Positions 8,163-12,130 of a DNA stretch of 12,130 nucleotides are shown piece after piece (position 1 is the stretch's first letter; the number at the start of each line of letters is the position of its first letter). Origin of the DNA: a gamma proteobacterium symbiont of Lucinoma myriamae (GTDB lineage: Bacteria; Pseudomonadota; Gammaproteobacteria; GRL18). The position numbers were made by a program, and so were the translations under genes. The notes under the pieces were generated by a model. The model made no database searches and had not been told where the DNA came from. It saw only the letters and a program-made list of their open reading frames with translations. The DNA is taken from contig JAHXIM010000235.1 in assembly GCA_025655635.1 (NCBI GenBank), positions 1 through 12,130 of the forward strand. The letters are read 5' to 3'.

Positions 8163-8678
8163 CTAAAAATTTTCAGTTGAAGTAAATAAACCCACACGCA
8201 GATCTTTCATCGTGTAAATTTCTTTACCATCAACAAACATACTGGCATCACCAATACCCATCACAAGGCGTCGGGTAATAACCCGCTTTAAATCAATTTT
8301 ATAAGTTACTTTTTTAGCTGTGGGTAATACCTGTCCGGTAAATTTCACTTCACCGACCCCTAAAGCCCGACCACGGCCAGGGCTGCCGAGCCAGCCCAGA
8401 TAAAAACCAACTAACTGCCAGACGGCATCAAGACCAAGGCAACCGGGCATAACGGGATCACCCTTAAAATGGCAATCAAAAAACCATAGATCAGGATTAA
8501 TATCCAGTTCAGCGATGATTTCACCCTTGCCGTGCTTGCCGCCGTCTTCATTAATCTCAACAATACGATCAATCATCAACATATTAGGCAGAGGCAATTG
8601 TGCATTGCCGGGGCCAAACATTTCACCACGACCGCATTGGAGTAACTCTTCTCGGTTAAATGAGCTTTGTCTGTTCAT
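8163..8678 (-). CDS. fabA: 3-hydroxydecanoyl-[ACP] dehydratase/isomerase
   Basis: Dehydrates 3-hydroxydecanoyl-ACP and isomerises trans-2- to cis-3-decenoyl-ACP, the branch point to unsaturated fatty acids in the cytoplasm. The 171 residues form one hotdog fold and align without gaps to the E. coli length (172). The active site is visible: WFFDCHFKGDPVMPGCLGLDA, with His70 and Asp84, as in E. coli FabA. The isomerase-type motif and length separate it from FabZ. The ATG at 8678 has AGAAAGG (8684-8690) five bases upstream. FabB, its usual partner, is not adjacent. A possible extended -10 promoter lies about 40 bases upstream, and a 30-bp palindrome lies just beyond it. Confidence 0.97.
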   Translation of the reverse strand: MNRQSSFNREELLQCGRGEMFGPGNAQLPLPNMLMIDRIVEINEDGGKHGKGEIIAELDINPDLWFFDCHFKGDPVMPGCLGLDAVWQLVGFYLGWLGSPGRGRALGVGEVKFTGQVLPTAKKVTYKIDLKRVITRRLVMGIGDASMFVDGKEIYTMKDLRVGLFTSTENF

Positions 8679-8719
8679 AAAAGCCTTTCTATAAATATAT
8701 TAGGTTTAAAATTATCGCC

Positions 8720-8728
8720 ATTTTATCA
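8720..8728 (-). promoter_or_regulatory. Possible extended -10 promoter of fabA
   Basis: Reading the - strand, TGATAAAAT (8728 to 8720) matches TGn plus a 5/6 -10 hexamer, giving a predicted start near 8713 and a leader of about 35 bases to the fabA ATG. No good -35 is present at 17 bases (ATGTCT). No recognisable FadR or FabR site was identified. Confidence 0.35.
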
Positions 8729-8751
8729 GACTTTCTTAAACCAGACATCCC

Positions 8752-8819
8752 TATATCAATGGGGTCAGTGTAAATAGATTTTCTTTTGCAAATCTATTTA
8801 CACTGACCCCATTGATATA
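8752..8819. repeat. Perfect 30-bp inverted repeat, REP/RAYT-like palindrome
   Basis: The arms 8752-8781 and 8790-8819 are perfect reverse complements over 30 bases around the 8-base loop TCTTTTGC. The arm carries the core AATGGGGTCAGTGTAAAT. GGGGTCAG...CTGACCCC palindromes of this kind are commonly seen as REP-like repeats mobilised by REP-associated tyrosine transposases in gammaproteobacteria; that link comes from memory of the pattern, not from a search. No transposase gene is present and the flanks show no obvious target duplication. It sits between the divergent fabA and metalloprotease genes and could affect both promoters or block read-through. Confidence 0.65.
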
Positions 8820-8899
8820 CAATATTTTTGGTCGCTATGAGCAAAGACATGTGATATTTTGACTTCCTATTCACATGATTATTCACGTTTGGTTGTATT

Positions 8900-9602
8900 A
8901 TGGATATAAGCCGCTCAATACATGCAACTCATATAACGCAAAGCTCTGTCTTATTAGCTTCTGCCAGTAGAACAGAAGGTATTGCTGCGTCTGTAAACAA
9001 ACAATACGAATTTGATTCTAACAAGCCTCTATCAGATGAGAAGTCTTTAGCTGATGAGGAACTTTCAGTCACAGAGAAAACCTCATCTAGTGAAGAGGTG
9101 TCGGATGATGAATTATTAGAAGTTAAAGAATTAAAACGGCGTGACACAGAGGTCAGAGCACATGAACAGGCGCATATGTCTGCGGCAGGCAGTCTGGCAC
9201 AGGGGGGGGGCAAATTTTTCATTTGAAACCGGCCCGGACGGTAAGCGTTACGCTGTGGGCGGTGACGTCAGTATCGATACCTCAGCGGTAGCAGGTGATC
9301 CTCAGGCTACATTAAGAAAAGCACAACAAATTCGCAGAGCGGCATCAGCACCAGTTGATCCTTCATCGCAGGACCGTTCTGTGGCAGCACAGGCATCAAG
9401 AATGGAAGTGCAGGCCCGTGTGGAAATTTCAGAACAGGCCAGAGATAAACAAACAGAATATATTGATGAAAATACTCCGGAAATTAATTTTACTGGTGCA
9501 GAAATAGATCGAAATGAACAGAATATTCAGGATACCTATACAACAATTCAAAATACCAGTGTGCTTCAGGAACAAAGAAACGTTGTCGATTTCTTTATTT
9601 AA
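8900..9602 (+). pseudogene. Putative zinc metalloprotease (PF12118/SprA-related type), frameshifted
   Basis: Two overlapping reading frames make one protein. The first (8900-9226, 108 residues) has a Ser/Glu/Asp-rich low-complexity region (about 40-75), then VRAHEQAHMSAAG with an HExxH zinc motif at 88-92. It then runs out of frame into KFFI and a stop. The second frame resumes exactly where the first fails (ANFSFETGPDGKRYAVGGDV from about 9209) and continues to 9602. Removing one G from the 9-G run at 9202-9210 rejoins QGG-ANFSFETGPDG into an uninterrupted product of about 233 residues. HEQAH followed by a TGPDGKRYAVGGEV-like segment is characteristic of the family named 'putative metalloprotease CJM1_0395'. 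The function is unknown. The cause may be sequencing error, real mutation or phase-variable slippage. ATG 8900 has no clear ribosome binding site. The tail (about 150-233) is Gln/Glu/Arg-rich, and no signal peptide is seen. Confidence 0.75.
9202..9210 (+). repeat. Homopolymer of nine G, site of the frameshift
   Basis: Nine consecutive G residues follow CA at 9200-9201. Eight would keep the metalloprotease frame open; nine shift it and stop translation at 9224-9226. Poly-G runs of this length are prone to slipped-strand mispairing and also to read or assembly error. Confidence 0.85.
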
Positions 9603-9608
9603 ATCTCA

Positions 9609-9632
9609 CAGCTCTAAAGACAGCTCTAAAGA
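9609..9632. repeat. Tandem 12-base duplication at the end of coq7
   Basis: CAGCTCTAAAGA occurs twice head to tail (9609-9620 and 9621-9632). The second copy contains the coq7 stop codon (9626-9628, read on the - strand) and the last codon, so the first copy is a duplicated stop region. It lies between the convergent metalloprotease gene and coq7. Confidence 0.8.
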
Positions 9633-10276
9633 TAATAAGCCCCCTTGGTCATCACCTTAGAAGTGATATTCATTGCTAATTTTACCGCGGCGGGTAAATC
9701 AGCACCACCGGCGTCCTCAGCAATGACAGCATGACGTAACTCATCTTCTTTCATTTGCTCTAATATGGCACGGCTTTTATCATCATCAGGTGATAGTTGA
9801 GCCAAATGACTTTCCAGATGACGAACCACCTGATGCTCCGTTTCAGAAACAAAGCCCAGACTCCATTTATCACCGACTTTTCCGGCAATTGCACCAATCG
9901 TCAAAGAGCCCATATACCAAAAAGGGCTTAAATAACTGACATGTGTGCCGAGCTCTTTACAACGGCTGGCACACCAGTCTAAATGATCATTTTCTTCCTG
10001 TGCGGCACGATTCATCTGCTCTCGTACTTCAGGCAGCTTAGCTGTCAGTGCCTGGCCCTGATAGAGCCCTTGAGCAGAGACTTCACCGGCATGATTGATA
10101 CGCATTAAACGGCCGGCCAAATCTTTATCAGAATCACTGATCTCACCCTCTGCCTGGTCATCTGCAGGATTTTTTCTTTCTGTCACTTCAGGTGCACCCA
10201 AAAGTGTTCTTACCCCGTTATCAATGTGAAACAGAAATTGATCAAGTGCTGAATACTGACGTTGAGATGATGACAT
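9626..10276 (-). CDS. coq7: 3-demethoxyubiquinol 3-hydroxylase (DMQ hydroxylase)
   Basis: Di-iron monooxygenase that hydroxylates the demethoxy-ubiquinol ring late in ubiquinone synthesis, at the inner membrane. The 216 residues carry the full set of ferritin-like di-iron ligands in order: Glu65 (NHAGEVSAQ), Glu95 and His98 (EENDH), Glu147 (SETEHQVV), Glu179 and His182 (EDELRH). A hydrophobic stretch YMGSLTIGAIAGKVG (121-135) fits the membrane-facing helix. The length is typical of the bacterial Coq7 family. The first 50 residues are variable and acidic. ATG 10276 has a weak AGG (10282-10284) five bases upstream. The glcF-like gene ends 50 bases upstream on the same strand, so the two may share a transcript. 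The enzyme needs O2, so the organism respires aerobically. Confidence 0.96.
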   Translation of the reverse strand: MSSSQRQYSALDQFLFHIDNGVRTLLGAPEVTERKNPADDQAEGEISDSDKDLAGRLMRINHAGEVSAQGLYQGQALTAKLPEVREQMNRAAQEENDHLDWCASRCKELGTHVSYLSPFWYMGSLTIGAIAGKVGDKWSLGFVSETEHQVVRHLESHLAQLSPDDDKSRAILEQMKEDELRHAVIAEDAGGADLPAAVKLAMNITSKVMTKGAYYL

Positions 10277-10326
10277 GGAGACCTATCTACCCTAAATTAA
10301 TTTAAAACTCTAATCTTTAATAACGC

Positions 10327-11592
10327 TTAACGCTCTAATTGACGTGCTAATAGGCGAATAGGGTGAATCACCTCTATCTCCCGCCCTGATGTCGCATCGT
10401 GTTTTTCAAGTCCCTGCTTAAAATGTAAACTACAACCAATATTAGATGATACAAGCGTACTATATTGTCTGTGTGAAATCTCATCTATTTTATCATCAAG
10501 CAGATGATTTGCCACATCTGGATATTGCAGCATGTAACTACCCGCGGCGCCACAACAATAGTTATCATTAAGTTTGCTCAGCTGTACACCGGGTATGTGC
10601 TCCAGCAATTCAAATAAAAGCAACTCCTCATGTAACACATTTTTTAAACTACAAGGAATGTGAACGCCAATATTTTTATTTTTCAGAGGCAAAAAGTGAA
10701 CATTGCTGGACTTAATCGCCCGAGATAAAAAGGCAATTGCATCGACACTCTTACGGCTGAACTCATCCACTCCGGGTATATCTAATAATTCCCGGTATTC
10801 TTTAAGATGTGCAGAACAACTATTATTAATAGAAATTATAGCCTGACTTTCGTGTAGTAATGACTTAAAGCATTCAATATTTTGTTTGGCGAAAGACTGT
10901 AGCGCGAGCGTATCGCCCTGGCGTAAGCTAATTGCTCCGCAGCAATGCTGCTGCTCAGGGATAACGACATCAATCTGGCATGCATTTAATAGTGTGATGG
11001 TATCTCTAAGCACCTGCTGTTCAAATAAATCACTACTACAACCTTTAAATAAAATGACCTGTGCTTTGGAATGTGATGCTGGATAATTTGTCTGCAATGG
11101 GGAAGCCTGAGAAGCATCAGCAGCAATCACATGGCTAAAGTAGGCGATATAAGCATAGTTAGATTGTTTACCCAATAGAGTGCGCAAAGGAGAGAGTGTT
11201 TTTGCTGCCAGCTTTAAAAAGGGGTGAACAGAAGGGGTGATTAATGCCTTCTCAATAAGTTTTTGCTTCAAAGGTCTTTTATAAACAGGGTATTGTGCAT
11301 TAATAAGCGCTCTGCCTAAGCGACTAATCTGAGCATAATCCACCTGTGATGGACAAATTTTTTCACAGGCACGACAGCCCAGACAGTGATCAAGTGCTGT
11401 GAGCAATTCTTTAGCCGGTTCGAATTGTTCCTCAGCCAATGCCTTAAATAGAGAAATCCTACCTCGCGGTGATTCATTTTCAGTTTGAAAAATATCATAG
11501 GTAGGACAATGAGGAATACAGATCCCGCATAGAACACATTGATTAGCAAGCTGAGAAATTGTTTGATGAATAGACAAAAAAGAATAATCCAA
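10327..11592 (-). CDS. glcF: GlcF-like iron-sulfur protein (glycolate oxidase Fe-S subunit family)
   Basis: Electron-transfer subunit of a 2-hydroxyacid (glycolate or D-lactate-like) dehydrogenase, or a related Fe-S oxidoreductase, probably membrane-associated. Two [4Fe-4S] motifs are seen: Cys19, 22, 25, 29 (CVLCGICIPHCP) and Cys70, 73, 76, 80 (CLGCRACEKICP). Two CCG domains follow: HCCGA (217-218) with Cys259, and NYCCGAAG (346-347) with Cys314 and Cys387. The 421-residue length agrees with GlcF. The start appears to be TTG at 11592: it is the only start-like codon between an in-frame TAA upstream and the first cluster, and there is no clear Shine-Dalgarno sequence. No glcD or glcE neighbour is in the window, so the substrate is unproven. 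It may be co-transcribed with coq7 downstream. Confidence 0.88.
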   Translation of the reverse strand: MDYSFLSIHQTISQLANQCVLCGICIPHCPTYDIFQTENESPRGRISLFKALAEEQFEPAKELLTALDHCLGCRACEKICPSQVDYAQISRLGRALINAQYPVYKRPLKQKLIEKALITPSVHPFLKLAAKTLSPLRTLLGKQSNYAYIAYFSHVIAADASQASPLQTNYPASHSKAQVILFKGCSSDLFEQQVLRDTITLLNACQIDVVIPEQQHCCGAISLRQGDTLALQSFAKQNIECFKSLLHESQAIISINNSCSAHLKEYRELLDIPGVDEFSRKSVDAIAFLSRAIKSSNVHFLPLKNKNIGVHIPCSLKNVLHEELLLFELLEHIPGVQLSKLNDNYCCGAAGSYMLQYPDVANHLLDDKIDEISHRQYSTLVSSNIGCSLHFKQGLEKHDATSGREIEVIHPIRLLARQLER

Positions 11593-11627
11593 AAACCAGA
11601 GTTAATAATTTGAAAGTGAATAGAGAG

Positions 11628-11633
11628 TATAAT
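11628..11633 (+). promoter_or_regulatory. Possible -10 of the ferredoxin gene
   Basis: A perfect TATAAT sits at 11628-11633, about 52 bases before the ferredoxin ATG. TTGAAA at 11610-11615 is only 12 bases upstream, too close for a standard -35, so strength is uncertain. It is half of an inverted repeat with the glcF -10 (11641-11646). Confidence 0.35.
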
Positions 11634-11640
11634 AAATGAT

Positions 11641-11649
11641 ATTATAGCA
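11641..11649 (-). promoter_or_regulatory. Extended -10 promoter of the glcF-like gene
   Basis: On the - strand TGCTATAAT (11649 to 11641) is a perfect extended -10. No good -35 is seen at 17 bases, which extended -10 promoters can tolerate. The start would be near 11634, leaving a leader of about 42 bases before the TTG start. Confidence 0.45.
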
Positions 11650-11685
11650 CCACAATATAAACAATTAAGGAAATAACAAACCAAT

Positions 11686-12000
11686 ATGTCATATTATTCA
11701 CAACACGTTTTTTTCTGTACCAATGAACGAGAGGATGGTGGCCCATGCTGCCAATGTTTCAACACACGGAAAATGCGTAAATATGTCAAAAACAAATGCA
11801 AAGAGCTGGGCATACATGGTGAAGATCAAGTGCGAATCAATAGCGGCGGCTGTATGGGGCGCTGTAATGAAGGCCCGGTGATTGTCGTTTATCCGGAAGC
11901 GGTTTGGTATACCTTTGTCGATGAAGAAGATCTGGATGAAATTATTGAACAACACCTGGTAAAAGGACAAATTGTAAAGCGATTACAATTATCAGGCTAA
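11686..12000 (+). CDS. Thioredoxin-like [2Fe-2S] ferredoxin
   Basis: Small electron carrier of 104 residues. Spacing fits the thioredoxin-fold [2Fe-2S] ferredoxins (Aquifex Fd4/NuoE-like): Cys11, Cys24, Cys56 and Cys60 match the C-x12-C...C-x3-C ligands in VFFCTNERE, CCQCF and GGCMGRCNEGP. The family segment PVIVVYPEAVWYTFVDEEDLDEII (64-87) is intact. Three more cysteines (21, 22, 38) are present. Partner enzymes are unknown. It is transcribed divergently from the glcF-like gene. ATG 11686 is the only plausible start, but the nearest AAGGAA (11667-11672) lies 13 bases upstream, longer than usual. A function in redox or Fe-S metabolism is inferred from family only. Confidence 0.92.
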   Translation: MSYYSQHVFFCTNEREDGGPCCQCFNTRKMRKYVKNKCKELGIHGEDQVRINSGGCMGRCNEGPVIVVYPEAVWYTFVDEEDLDEIIEQHLVKGQIVKRLQLSG

Positions 12001-12130
12001 CCCTTGATCTAAGTCTAGTTTTGAAATGTTATCTCTTTTTTTTAATTAGTCAACCCTGAAAAACATGTTATCTATTTGAAATATAAGGAATTAATCCTTC
12101 TTTTGAGTGACCAGATCAACCAGAAATGTT

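Noticed and set aside
8859..8864. TTGACT as -35 for the metalloprotease gene
   Set aside because: No acceptable -10 at 16-18 bases downstream.
11316..11684. 122-residue - strand ORF with a hydrophobic start
   Set aside because: Mostly overlaps the 5' part of the glcF-like gene in another frame, while the glcF frame carries all family motifs.
12036..12043. Eight-T run after the ferredoxin gene as a terminator
   Set aside because: No convincing stem precedes it; only a T-rich stretch is seen in the last 130 bases.
1..12130. CRISPR, tRNA, rRNA, prophage or insertion sequence genes
   Set aside because: No repeat-spacer array, cloverleaf, rRNA or transposase/integrase reading frame was seen.

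Overview
The window looks like a chromosomal segment of an AT-leaning gammaproteobacterium. Support comes from FabA (the bifunctional dehydratase/isomerase typical of Gamma- and Alphaproteobacteria), the ubiquinone hydroxylase Coq7, a GlcF-type Fe-S protein and a PF12118-like putative metalloprotease. The combination of a glgC/GH57/malQ glucan cluster with pyruvate phosphate dikinase (PPDK) recalls sulfur- or methane-oxidising lineages, but that is inference and no genus can be named from sequence alone.

Layout. Positions 1-200 hold an AT-rich terminator-like hairpin and a good extended -10 promoter, so glgC probably opens a transcription unit. On the + strand follow glgC (ADP-glucose pyrophosphorylase), a GH57 alpha-glucan enzyme and malQ (amylomaltase). 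The GH57 gene and malQ are one base apart. A 366-base gap then leads to ppdK. It contains a good match to a PhoB box with a well-placed -10 hexamer, and two palindromes. A strong hairpin separates ppdK from the convergent fabA. Upstream of fabA lies a 68-base element, a perfect 30-bp inverted repeat, resembling a REP/RAYT-type palindrome. Next is a putative zinc metalloprotease gene broken by a 9-G homopolymer just after its HExxH motif. It converges on coq7, which lies downstream of a glcF-like gene on the - strand. A thioredoxin-like [2Fe-2S] ferredoxin gene diverges from glcF. The last 130 bases hold nothing recognised.

How the genes work together. GlgC makes ADP-glucose and releases pyrophosphate (PPi). 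GH57 and MalQ remodel or break down the alpha-glucan. PPDK interconverts pyruvate + ATP + Pi with PEP + AMP + PPi, linking the carbon store to PEP and to PPi/Pi balance. The possible Pho box upstream of ppdK would tie this to phosphate status. FabA (unsaturated fatty acids), Coq7 (ubiquinone), GlcF-like (2-hydroxyacid oxidation) and the ferredoxin are housekeeping or redox genes.

No new defence, mobile or CRISPR system is visible. The points most worth a second look are the Pho-box/ppdK leader, the G-tract frameshift, the 30-bp palindrome and a cysteine-rich insertion in MalQ.
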